From an uncultured Saprospiraceae bacterium (GTDB lineage: Bacteria > Bacteroidota > Bacteroidia > Chitinophagales > Saprospiraceae): a stretch of DNA of 44,192 nt. The stretch covers positions 1 through 44,192 of the forward strand of contig CALIEI010000022.1 in assembly GCA_938022165.1 (NCBI GenBank). The letters are read 5' to 3'. Below, in pieces: positions 8,798-16,546 of the stretch; position 1 is the stretch's first letter; every line of letters starts with the position of its first letter. The translations under genes and the position numbers were made by a program. Below the pieces are notes generated by a model. It ran no database searches. It saw only the letters and a program-made list of their open reading frames with translations, and was not told the origin of the DNA.

Positions 8798-9943
8798 TTA
8801 CAGTCGATCTAATGCTTCTTGAATTAATTCTTGATTTACGCACAAAGAAAATCGTACATAAGCTTTGCCATTGGTTCCAAAGATAGACCCCGGCGTAATA
8901 AATATATCATGTTCATAAAGCAATTTATCAACTAGCTCTTCGGCATTCGCAATGTGCGCAGGAAGTTTTGCCCAAACAAACATACCAGTTGCTTCTTTAT
9001 CGTATTTGCAATTCAGCTTGTCCGCAATTTTAAAAATCAAACTCCTTCTTTCCTTATATATCTTATTTAACTCTGTAAACCAATCCTGACCCATGTTAAG
9101 CGCTGCGATGGCACCTTGCTGTATGCCATAAAACATACCAGAATCCATGTTGCTTTTGACTTTCAATATGGTGTTGATATGATCAGTATTGCCGAGTGCC
9201 ATCCCAACTCTCCAGCCAGCCATGTTAAACGATTTGCTAAGGGAATTTAATTCTATAGCGTAATCCATTGCATCTTCAATTTCTAAAATGCTTGTTGGAT
9301 TATCGTTCAAAATAAAACTATATGGATTATCATTTACTATTAAAATATTATGCTGCCTTGCAAAATCTATAATTGTCTTTAATACTTTTTTACTAGCAAT
9401 AGCACCAGTTGGCATGTGCGGATAGTTGATCCACATCATTTTTACTTTTTCTAATCCTTCAGATTGTATTTGCTGCAAATCAGGTAACCAGTTATTTTCT
9501 TCTGTTAAGTTGTAGTAGCGGGCTCTAGCTTGAACCAGATTAGTGACAGACGTATAAGTAGGGTAGCCGGGATTAGGAATTAACACCTCATCCCCAGGAT
9601 TCAAAAAAGCCATGCTGATATGCATAATAGCCTCTTTAGATCCTATCATCGGAAGTATCTCACTTTCTGGATTTACTTTTACCTGATAAGATTTTTGATA
9701 GAAATCAGCCATGGCAGCTCTTAGTTCAGGGCGTCCTTTATAACTCTGATACATATGAGCACCTGGCGAATTTAACGCTACGGTCATAGCACTATAAATA
9801 GCTTCAGGCGGGTTTAGGTCTGGACTGCCAATACCCATATTTATAATAGGTTTGCCTTTTTCCATCAGACTTCGTACTTCTCTCAGTTTTAAAGAAAAGT
9901 AATACTCTTTGACAGTATCTAATCGCTTCGCAGGTTCTATCAT
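8798..9943 (-). CDS. Pyridoxal-phosphate aminotransferase (class I/II) of the aromatic operon
   Basis: The 381-residue protein from ATG 9943 (the in-frame TTG at 9961 is less likely) is a fold-type I aminotransferase: INMGIGSPDLNPP, YQSYKGRPELRAAMADFY, EVLIPNPGYPTYTSV, INYPHMPTGA, NDNPYSF and the PLP lysine in ELNSLSKSFNMAGWRVG. In Bacteroidota a gene of this kind commonly stands between prephenate dehydratase and prephenate dehydrogenase and is thought to aminate the aromatic 2-oxoacids; substrate range is inferred. It is the first gene of the operon here. It sits just behind a strong hairpin plus T-run at 9972-10003, which could attenuate the operon. Confidence 0.88.
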   Translation of the reverse strand: MIEPAKRLDTVKEYYFSLKLREVRSLMEKGKPIINMGIGSPDLNPPEAIYSAMTVALNSPGAHMYQSYKGRPELRAAMADFYQKSYQVKVNPESEILPMIGSKEAIMHISMAFLNPGDEVLIPNPGYPTYTSVTNLVQARARYYNLTEENNWLPDLQQIQSEGLEKVKMMWINYPHMPTGAIASKKVLKTIIDFARQHNILIVNDNPYSFILNDNPTSILEIEDAMDYAIELNSLSKSFNMAGWRVGMALGNTDHINTILKVKSNMDSGMFYGIQQGAIAALNMGQDWFTELNKIYKERRSLIFKIADKLNCKYDKEATGMFVWAKLPAHIANAEELVDKLLYEHDIFITPGSIFGTNGKAYVRFSLCVNQELIQEALDRL

Positions 9944-9971
9944 AGTTTTCACTAGAATCAATAGTTAAGAC

Positions 9972-10003
9972 AAAAAAAAAGTCTCGCATAAAATGCGAGA
10001 CTT
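9972..10003 (-). terminator. Terminator hairpin just upstream of the aromatic operon (possible attenuator)
   Basis: Read on the minus strand, AAGTCTCGCAT / ATGCGAGACTT forms a perfect 11-bp stem with a 3-base loop, immediately followed by nine T. It lies about 170 nt after the subtilase stop and 29 nt before the aminotransferase ATG. It could simply end the protease transcript, or work as an attenuator together with the leader ORF at 10009-10053. Confidence 0.85.
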
Positions 10004-10008
10004 AAAAA

Positions 10009-10053
10009 TTATATATTCTTGAACAATAACTTATAGCAGTCCCGCTTTTTCAT
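10009..10053 (-). CDS. Candidate 14-residue leader peptide of the aromatic operon
   Basis: An ATG ORF encodes MKKRDCYKLLFKNI and stops 6 nt before the terminator stem. It contains one Tyr and one Phe codon, a modest enrichment compared with classic phe or trp leaders. Codons 4-6 include GCGGGACT (plus-strand 10038-10045), which can pair over 8 bases, with one G-U, with AGTCTCGC in the 5' arm of the terminator, so an alternative structure is possible. No strong promoter box was found between the protease stop and this ORF. The placement is suggestive; translation is not shown. Confidence 0.35.
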   Translation of the reverse strand: MKKRDCYKLLFKNI

Positions 10054-10173
10054 GACAGAAATAAAAAAAATAAAAGCTGTAATAAGTTGAATTGTTGTAC
10101 ATTCTTTTCAATTATGGCGGCAAAGTAAGCATAATATCCATTCCATACCCGATTCAGGCCATAATTCTGGAAT

Positions 10174-12615
10174 TTAATCTTCGATATTGTCGCCTTCTTG
10201 ATTATCGATGTTCTCACCACCAAGACCTCCATTGCAACCATCTATAAAGGCAGTAAAGATGGCACCTTGAACCACTTCAAAGCCGGGTTCCATGCAGATC
10301 TGCTGTGCTGCATCATAATCAACTATTGCACTAGCGTCAATGATTTGGAGTGAAGTTATGATGTCATTTGTTTCATAGTCTGCAATCCCAGTCTCTGTGC
10401 CAAGCAGCGTATTCGGCCCAGTATAATTGATGATCTGAACGGTTACAAATGAATAACTAGTGCATCCATTAGTATCAGTAACTTCGATTCCTATCACATC
10501 ATCTTGCGCAAATGATGTTGTGGTATATGTTTCAGATGTTCCAGCTTGCAAGGTTTCACCTGCATCAAGAAGCTGGTTACTATTTGCATCGAGGAAGAAA
10601 GTATAATTAGTTTCGCCACTTGGTGTCGCAGTTAGTTGAAGCGTTTCGCCAGTGCATAAAGGCAAATTACTAGATAAGCCGGCTACTAAAGTAGGAACAC
10701 AGGTCAAAGAGTAAGTGAACACCCAATCTCCATTGGGCGTAGATTGAGTGAATGTATTTGCATTCAAAAATACAGTTTCCGTAGATATGACTTGATCATC
10801 ATCACCAGAGTTAAAATCACATTCACTAAATGCGCCATCATCTTCATGCGTTTCTACTTCAATGTCTACGCTCGCAGTTCCACAAGTAGTATTTCCAAAA
10901 TCAACAATGATAGGAACATTATCGCACACTGTAGAATTGATATACGCATTAGGATTGCCCGTAGCTCCACTATTAGGTACTTCAAAATAGTATGACTTGC
11001 CATCTAATTTTAGAATTAATTCTGGATCACCAAAACCATCATCTACTGCTGGAAAAGTAATCGTATTGATTTGCATTGTTACGCTATTTCCAATCGAAGA
11101 ACTACAAGGAAGAGAAAGTGTACTGTCGACAGCAGCACACACATCAATGGTCCCCCAACCAAAATCACTATCCTTATTTGGATATTCACTAGACGTTTGA
11201 ATCATCCGATTGAGCACCTCATCTTTTGAGAAGGTAGGATTGTTGCTAATTATTAAGGCCGCAATTCCTGAAGTGATCGCAGTCGCTGCAGAAGATCCGC
11301 CAACATAACCTACATAATTATTATTGGCTACGTTATCGTCACTAAGTGTAACGGCTTTATTACCTGATGATGTACGTTCCATATACATACAAAATTCTAC
11401 TTCATTGCCACTATGGCAGATATCGCAACGGGTAAAATTAGTCCCTTCGATAACACCGGTAACGGCATTAGCTTCGGGCATATTAGCTGGAGCTATCACG
11501 CCAAACCAGTTAGTAAAAGAGGTTGATGTACCCGCAGCTGCAAAGATAAGTTTACCAAGGTCGTGCGCATAAATAATTCCATCTTCAATCGGCCCATGAC
11601 TAAACGCATCTCCTAAAGAAATACTAATAACACTTACTCTAGTATCATCTGCTGCATCATAAAGTGCGTCTCTTAATCCATCAATCTCCGCACTGGTATT
11701 CATTCTAACGTCATTACTCACTCTGTAAGAAATCAAGTTGGCTTGGTAAGCTACTCCAGCAGGTGTGTTATCCTGCCCACGTGTACCCAGTGCAAGACCA
11801 GCCATAGCCGTACCATGACCACATTGGTCAGCCCAGCCATCAGTAGTACCATTTGGAGCATAAAACTCTTTTCGCTCTATCAATCTCCCAGCAGAATCAC
11901 CTTGATCAAAATCTGCATTGAACTTTGGATTATCATGTGATATTCCGGTATCCATTACGGCTATCCATACATCCTTACCTTTATTTGATTTTGTCCAAGC
12001 CAGATCGATACCATGTTCTGCATTAGTCCACGAAGAAGTGGCAGCCGGACTAATATTTGTAAAATCAGCCGCATCTATATTAGTACTATAATCCGCACAT
12101 CCTTCACCACTTCTATTTAGAGTGCTCTGATAGGCATAGTTGGCTGGCTCTATATATCTGATATCTGGATCCGTTCGAAGTTCTTCTATGAATGATTGGG
12201 AGATCACTTTAGCATAGATATATGGTCTTGCTATATTTCGATTGGTAGGAAAAAGGTCTTTATCTGATATTCCGATTCCTACTCTAGCAAATTCTAACCT
12301 CACTCTATTCTTAAGTGCTTCGCGAGCTTGTACCCAATCTGGAGATTTGAAACCTCCAGCACTGATGGCATCTCTTCCATACTTTATGGTAGCAGGTTTG
12401 AATCCAATAATAGCGATGGAGTCATTCGTTACTATCGCACTCCAAACCAATTTAGCTTCCATGTCCCTCCAGTTCAATGCTTCATTTGATGCTTGAAGAG
12501 AGTCGGCAATTATGGATTCTATAATAGGTTTAGATAGTGGCGTTTGATCTGATTGAGCAAAGCAATTAGAAATGTAAATTGGTATAAAGGCAACGAATAA
12601 GAGTATATGTCTCAT
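10174..12615 (-). CDS. Exported subtilisin-like (S8) serine protease with C-terminal 3-coathanger-stack-like domain
   Basis: The 813-residue product has a signal peptide (MRHILLFVAFIPIYISNCFAQ) and an N-terminal propeptide-like region to about 190. The catalytic domain carries the Asp motif WIAVMDTGIS, the His motif CGHGTAMAGLALGT and the Ser motif GGSSAATAITSGIAALI. The usual oxyanion-hole Asn of AAxGN is replaced: the segment reads IFAAAGTSTSFTN. After about 530 come a cysteine-containing beta domain reminiscent of a P-domain and a C-terminal region ending ICMEPGFEVVQGAIFTAFIDGC, like the '3-coathanger stack' ending found on exported Bacteroidota proteins. No canonical T9SS type A motif is seen. 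It is transcribed away from the CoA-transferase genes. Confidence 0.85.
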   Translation of the reverse strand: MRHILLFVAFIPIYISNCFAQSDQTPLSKPIIESIIADSLQASNEALNWRDMEAKLVWSAIVTNDSIAIIGFKPATIKYGRDAISAGGFKSPDWVQAREALKNRVRLEFARVGIGISDKDLFPTNRNIARPYIYAKVISQSFIEELRTDPDIRYIEPANYAYQSTLNRSGEGCADYSTNIDAADFTNISPAATSSWTNAEHGIDLAWTKSNKGKDVWIAVMDTGISHDNPKFNADFDQGDSAGRLIERKEFYAPNGTTDGWADQCGHGTAMAGLALGTRGQDNTPAGVAYQANLISYRVSNDVRMNTSAEIDGLRDALYDAADDTRVSVISISLGDAFSHGPIEDGIIYAHDLGKLIFAAAGTSTSFTNWFGVIAPANMPEANAVTGVIEGTNFTRCDICHSGNEVEFCMYMERTSSGNKAVTLSDDNVANNNYVGYVGGSSAATAITSGIAALIISNNPTFSKDEVLNRMIQTSSEYPNKDSDFGWGTIDVCAAVDSTLSLPCSSSIGNSVTMQINTITFPAVDDGFGDPELILKLDGKSYYFEVPNSGATGNPNAYINSTVCDNVPIIVDFGNTTCGTASVDIEVETHEDDGAFSECDFNSGDDDQVISTETVFLNANTFTQSTPNGDWVFTYSLTCVPTLVAGLSSNLPLCTGETLQLTATPSGETNYTFFLDANSNQLLDAGETLQAGTSETYTTTSFAQDDVIGIEVTDTNGCTSYSFVTVQIINYTGPNTLLGTETGIADYETNDIITSLQIIDASAIVDYDAAQQICMEPGFEVVQGAIFTAFIDGCNGGLGGENIDNQEGDNIED

Positions 12616-12770
12616 CCTGCTTAGTTTGTTTTATTTGTTTAATCAACGTGAAGACAATCAACACATTACGACATTAAAGATACTTATTTATCTCAATTTG
12701 TTTAATATAATTGGGGTTTATTAACTCCTTGTGACGACTATTTAATTACTTTTATGAAGTATTTATCGAA

Positions 12771-12778
12771 TAAATTTG
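12771..12778 (+). promoter_or_regulatory. Candidate Bacteroidota -7 box for the CoA-transferase genes
   Basis: TAAATTTG matches the TAnnTTTG consensus of the phylum's primary sigma factor. It ends 10 bp before the scoA ATG, which would make the transcript nearly leaderless. No clear -33 TTG is present, so support is modest. Confidence 0.35.
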
Positions 12779-12788
12779 AGTCCATTTT

Positions 12789-13490
12789 ATGAATAAGATA
12801 GTAGCATCAGCCGCAAAGGCAATTGAGGGAATCCAAGATGACATGACCATTATGTTAGGTGGTTTTGGTTTGTGTGGTATACCTGAGAATTGTATTCAAG
12901 CATTGGTAGCACTAGGCGTCAAAAACCTAACCTGTATTTCTAATAATGCCGGTGTTGATGACTTTGGTCTAGGCTTACTTTTACAAAAGCGTCAAATCAA
13001 GAAGATGATTTCTTCCTATGTTGGGGAGAATGATGAGTTTGAGAGACAAATGCTTTCGGGGGAGTTGGAAGTAGATCTTATACCACAAGGTTCTTTAGCT
13101 AGTCGTTGTCAGGCTGGAGGCGCTGGAGTACCTGCATTTTATACACCTGCAGGCTATGGCACTGAGGTGGCTGCAGGAAAAGAGGTTCGATATTTTGATG
13201 GCAAGCCTCATATTTTAGAGTCTGCTCTGACTGCTGACTTTGCCATTGTAAAAGCATGGAAAGGGGACAGATATGGTAATCTAGTTTATAAAGGAACAGC
13301 CAGAAATTTTAATCCTGTGATGGCTATGGCTGGAAAAATCACCATTGCTGAGGTAGAAGAATTGGTAGAGCCTGGAGAGTTAGACCCTAATTTTGTTCAT
13401 ACTCCAGGCATTTTTATTCAGCGTATTTTTCAAGGAGATACTTTTGAAAAACGTATTGAACAAAGAACAGTAAGAACCAAAGAAGTTTAA
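12789..13490 (+). CDS. scoA: 3-oxoacid CoA-transferase subunit A
   Basis: The 233-residue protein matches the alpha subunit of succinyl-CoA:3-ketoacid CoA-transferase: MLGGFGLCGIPENCI, CISNNAGVDDFGLG, MISSYVGEN, GELEVDLIPQGSLASRCQAGGAGVPAFYTPAGYGT, and ADFAIVKAWKGDRYGNLVYKGTARNFNPVMA. It holds the CoA-binding half of the enzyme that moves CoA from succinyl-CoA to acetoacetate in ketone-body or branched-chain degradation. Length is standard. Subunit B begins 18 bp later, so the two are co-expressed. Confidence 0.95.
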   Translation: MNKIVASAAKAIEGIQDDMTIMLGGFGLCGIPENCIQALVALGVKNLTCISNNAGVDDFGLGLLLQKRQIKKMISSYVGENDEFERQMLSGELEVDLIPQGSLASRCQAGGAGVPAFYTPAGYGTEVAAGKEVRYFDGKPHILESALTADFAIVKAWKGDRYGNLVYKGTARNFNPVMAMAGKITIAEVEELVEPGELDPNFVHTPGIFIQRIFQGDTFEKRIEQRTVRTKEV

Positions 13491-13508
13491 AATTTAGAAT
13501 CAAAGATT

Positions 13509-14171
13509 ATGTTAGATAAAATAGGAATTGCAAAACGTATTTCTCAAGAACTAAGTGATGGTTGGTATGTAAACCTAGGTATTGGTATTCCTACTTTGGT
13601 CGCCAATTATGTGCCTGAAGGAATGAATGTAGAATTCCAATCAGAGAATGGAATCTTAGGTATGGGACCATTTCCATTTGAGGGAGAAGAGGATGCAGAT
13701 TATATCAACGCTGGTAAACAAACCGTCACTATCAAGCCAGGCGGGAGCATCTTTGACTCAGCCACTAGCTTTGCGATGATTCGAGGAAAACATATTCAAA
13801 TGACTGTCCTAGGTGCTATGGAAGTGGCGCAAAATGGAGATATTGCCAATTGGAAAATACCGGGCAAAATGGTTAAAGGTATGGGAGGAGCAATGGATTT
13901 AGTAGCTTCTTCAGATAATATTATCGTAGCTATGATGCATACCAACAAGCGAGGTAAATCAAAGCTATTAAAGTCATGCTCGCTTCCATTAACGGGAGTC
14001 GCATGCGTCAAAAAGATAGTAACCAATCTTGCGGTTTTAGAAATTACCGATAAAGGATTTTTACTCAAAGAACGAGCGCCTGGAGTGAGTGTAGAAGATA
14101 TTCAAAATGCAACGGAAGGCCACTTGATTGTAGAGGGCGATATCCCAGAAATGACAGGAGTAGCCGTTTAG
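13509..14171 (+). CDS. scoB: 3-oxoacid CoA-transferase subunit B
   Basis: The 220-residue beta subunit shows GWYVNLGIGIPTLVANYVP and the catalytic glutamate in FQSENGILGMGPFP, followed by DYINAGKQTVTIKPGGSIFDSATSFAMIRGKHIQMTVLGAMEV and GDIANWKIPGKMVKGMGGAMDLV. With subunit A it makes the complete CoA-transferase. The last codons and the TAG stop are already part of the first units of a long 8-bp repeat array (14158-14421), so the array seems to have grown from, or into, the very 3' end of the gene. Confidence 0.95.
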   Translation: MLDKIGIAKRISQELSDGWYVNLGIGIPTLVANYVPEGMNVEFQSENGILGMGPFPFEGEEDADYINAGKQTVTIKPGGSIFDSATSFAMIRGKHIQMTVLGAMEVAQNGDIANWKIPGKMVKGMGGAMDLVASSDNIIVAMMHTNKRGKSKLLKSCSLPLTGVACVKKIVTNLAVLEITDKGFLLKERAPGVSVEDIQNATEGHLIVEGDIPEMTGVAV

Positions 14172-14421
14172 TTGATTAGCCGTTTAGCCGATTAGCTGTT
14201 TAGCCGATTAGCCGTTTAGCTGTTTAGATGGTTAGCTGATTAGCCGTTTAGTTGATTAGCCGTTTAGCTGGTTAGCCGATTAGCCGATTAGCTGATTAGC
14301 AGGTTAGCTGGTTAGCTGATTAGCCGTTTAGCTGATTAGCCGTTTAGTTGGTTAGTTGATTAGCCGTTTAGTTGGTTAGCCGTTTAGCCGATTAGCAGTT
14401 TAGTTGATTAGCCGATTAGCT
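14158..14421 (+). repeat. Array of degenerate 8-bp repeats (GNTTAGCN), type I, starting on the scoB stop
   Basis: From 14166 to 14421 there are 32 consecutive octamers with no spacer, all of the form GNTTAGNN (for example GATTAGCC, GTTTAGCC, GGTTAGCT, GTTTAGTT); GAGTAGCC at 14158-14165 may be a divergent first unit inside the coding sequence. The TTAG core is invariant; positions 2, 7 and 8 vary. Every frame meets stop codons, so it is not coding. Confidence 0.95.
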
Positions 14422-14440
14422 GTTAGATACTAGATACACC

Positions 14441-14478
14441 AAATAAACAAATAAACGATTAAACGAATCAACAATTTC
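14441..14478 (+). repeat. Short 8-bp repeat array, type II (AAC-ending octamers)
   Basis: Four consecutive octamers AAATAAAC, AAATAAAC, GATTAAAC, GAATCAAC, then AATTTC. It follows the type I array by 19 bp (GTTAGATACTAGATACACC). The end GAATCAACAATTTC occurs again, in the same relative place, after the AlgH gene on the opposite strand at 27056-27125. Confidence 0.8.
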
Positions 14479-14720
14479 GGGCATGCCTCTGATTGCGCAA
14501 GCCAACGCTCCCATCTATTCTTTTTGCACCATCACAGTCGGGTCATACGCTACTATTCAGCGACTATCTAGACTATGACCTATATCCCTAGCTTGTCTCG
14601 CCTCGTTCCTCGCTGAGCCTTCGCTAGCGATTAGTTCATTAGCCTAGCTAGCCACTTCATACCGCTGCTACCCCTCATGCGCTGCGCACTAAGCCTAATG
14701 AAAAGGGTATAGGAGATTTT
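14479..14720 (-). repeat. GC-richer dispersed intergenic repeat, locus A
   Basis: On the minus strand the locus reads GCGCAGCGCATGAGGGGTAG, GTAGCAGCGGTAT (plus 14659-14671), CTAATGAA, AGCGAGGAACGAGGCGAGAC, ACAAGC, then a hairpin GGTCATA/TATGACC (14541-14547 with 14574-14580) that includes an inner CGCT/AGCG, and TAGCGTATGACCCGAC. The GTAGCAGCG and TAGCGTATGAC blocks recur in the loci near 23.8, 30.0 and 38.4 kb. No ORF with a recognisable product crosses it. Confidence 0.6.
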
Positions 14721-14786
14721 CTAAAAATATAGGATATCAATACAAAGTCGTAGGCAAGCAAAAATGAGCCTAATAATACTATGAAT

Positions 14787-14825
14787 TAAAAAAGCCATTT
14801 GAAGAATACATCTCCAAATGGCTTT
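14787..14825 (-). terminator. Terminator of the receptor/hydrolase operon
   Basis: Perfect 11-bp stem AAAGCCATTTG/CAAATGGCTTT. On the minus strand it is followed by six T (plus 14788-14793). It lies 25 bp after the hydrolase stop. Confidence 0.9.
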
Positions 14826-14849
14826 AATCTTTTTAGTAAAGATTAGATA

Positions 14850-16508
14850 TTATTCGAAAACTACTTTAGAAGTTTGAACACCTTCTTCAAAGATAGCTTT
14901 TACGATATACATACCTGCTCCTAATCCATCTCTCTGAATAGAGAAATTGTTAGTAGCAACATTTTGGAAATTTTTCACCATTTTACCATCCATTGAATAT
15001 ACCTCAAGGTTTTCAATTTGGTATTCAGCATCAGTACTGATGAAAATTTCTTGACTTGCAGGATTAGGTGTAATTTTCATACCTGCGTCTATAATTAAAT
15101 CTCTTGTACTAGAAATAAAATTAGAAGCACATGGAAGATCTAAAGCTACACAAGCTCTAGGTAAAACATAATCCATAATCACAGCAATATTTCCTCTTGC
15201 CTTTTCAGCAGATTGACCTTCATTTAATATTTCACCTTGTGAATCAAATGTTCCACCTGAAGGGTGAGGCAACATATTCCATGGCACGCCCATACCACCT
15301 GGAGTAACGTTCGCTGGACTAAGTGCATTTGGATCCCACCAGTCGATTACAACACCTTCGTCAATACCTAGAGAGTTTGCTGGCATAATCCAAGGGAATG
15401 TACCTTCATAGTAAGGGTGACCAGCAGTAGCCGAATTGTCTATTGCAAGTTGAGTGGTTGCATCAGTAAAAATGGCATCCTTCCACATCTGATTTAAACC
15501 AGCTTCCTCTTGAGCTTGACCTATCAATTGAGCACCTTGTACTTGTACGATTGGGTCACCAGTAGTAGGTACTACTAATACAGCATCATTATAAGGAGCA
15601 AATTGATCAAAGGCTGATTGGACAGAGATAGTTGGTGTAGTATTATCATCTAACCAACTGATATCACCTAATGCACCACCAATATTTACTTGAAGTGCAA
15701 AGCTATTATCAACACCAGCAAAGTTCACATAATTGGTAGTGTCACCAGCAGGTAATCCAAAACCATCAAAAGGTGTAACAGTCAAAACTTCACCATTAAT
15801 GTCTCCATGGAAAGCTGGAACAACCATAGGCGTTTCACCGATACCGTCCATACCAGGCATACCATTTTCATCTAAAACATCTAGAAAGAATTTTCCTTGA
15901 CCATTTGTAGTAGTCAAAATTTCTTGATAATCACTAAGGCCAACTGTCCCAAGAGTAAGGTATCCACCAGTACCAGTTCCCCACATAGTAATTCTTTCAG
16001 GATCTATGCCCCATGTATCTGCGGTAGTTTTCATATATCTGATGGCATTTCTACCATCTTGAACACCTCTGTAGGCAGCTTGTATAAGTCCAAGTGCTCT
16101 TTCAGGTTGTGAACCAGCTAAAGGGTTCCAACCAGTTCTGTAATCAACTGAAGCGGCTACATAACCTCTTCTAGCCAATTGAGTACAAATTTCCACAGCT
16201 GATGAATCACGAAGTGTACCAGAGATTTGGCCATTTATTACATTAGGCAAAAAGTTTCCTGTATGAAATACAAGTACAAGTGGTCTATCCACTTCTGTAT
16301 CTCCGTCAGGCTGATAAACATCCATGATCAAAGGTTGCGGTACGATTTCTCCAGCCTGTGCGATAAATAGTATTGTACCATTTACACCATAAACTACATT
16401 TTCCGTTACAGTCACATCAGTAAATACCTCATCGAGATATCTATCTTGACCGATCAAAGCTGTAGCAGTCACAGTTAGGAATAATAAAAAGGAGTAAAAC
16501 TTTTTCAT
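14850..16508 (-). CDS. T9SS-exported alpha/beta-hydrolase-fold protein, apparently lacking the nucleophilic serine
   Basis: The 552-residue product has a signal peptide (MKKFYSFLLFLTVTATALIGQ) and an alpha/beta-hydrolase layout: PLVLVFHTGNFLP at the oxyanion position (usually HGG), GYVAASVDYRTGW, QAAYRGVQDGRNAIRYMK and GIDPERITMWGTGTGGYLTLG at the nucleophile elbow. The usual G-x-S-x-G is G-T-G-T-G here, so glycine stands where serine is expected. The C-terminal about 75 residues (ITPNPASQEIFIS ... LGAGMYIVKAIF) are a T9SS type A sorting domain. It follows the TonB-dependent receptor by 38 bp and shares its terminator; the pair may capture and present a surface ligand. It could be a binding protein rather than an esterase. 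Confidence 0.8.
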   Translation of the reverse strand: MKKFYSFLLFLTVTATALIGQDRYLDEVFTDVTVTENVVYGVNGTILFIAQAGEIVPQPLIMDVYQPDGDTEVDRPLVLVFHTGNFLPNVINGQISGTLRDSSAVEICTQLARRGYVAASVDYRTGWNPLAGSQPERALGLIQAAYRGVQDGRNAIRYMKTTADTWGIDPERITMWGTGTGGYLTLGTVGLSDYQEILTTTNGQGKFFLDVLDENGMPGMDGIGETPMVVPAFHGDINGEVLTVTPFDGFGLPAGDTTNYVNFAGVDNSFALQVNIGGALGDISWLDDNTTPTISVQSAFDQFAPYNDAVLVVPTTGDPIVQVQGAQLIGQAQEEAGLNQMWKDAIFTDATTQLAIDNSATAGHPYYEGTFPWIMPANSLGIDEGVVIDWWDPNALSPANVTPGGMGVPWNMLPHPSGGTFDSQGEILNEGQSAEKARGNIAVIMDYVLPRACVALDLPCASNFISSTRDLIIDAGMKITPNPASQEIFISTDAEYQIENLEVYSMDGKMVKNFQNVATNNFSIQRDGLGAGMYIVKAIFEEGVQTSKVVFE

Positions 16509-16546
16509 AGAATATTGATTAGTTAAAAAATATTATTTAATTAAAT

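Noticed and set aside
14158-14421. Octamer array as a CRISPR or telomere-like repeat
   Set aside because: There are no spacers between units, units are 8 bp and degenerate, and the resemblance of TTAG to telomeric repeats is only a core of four bases at an internal position.
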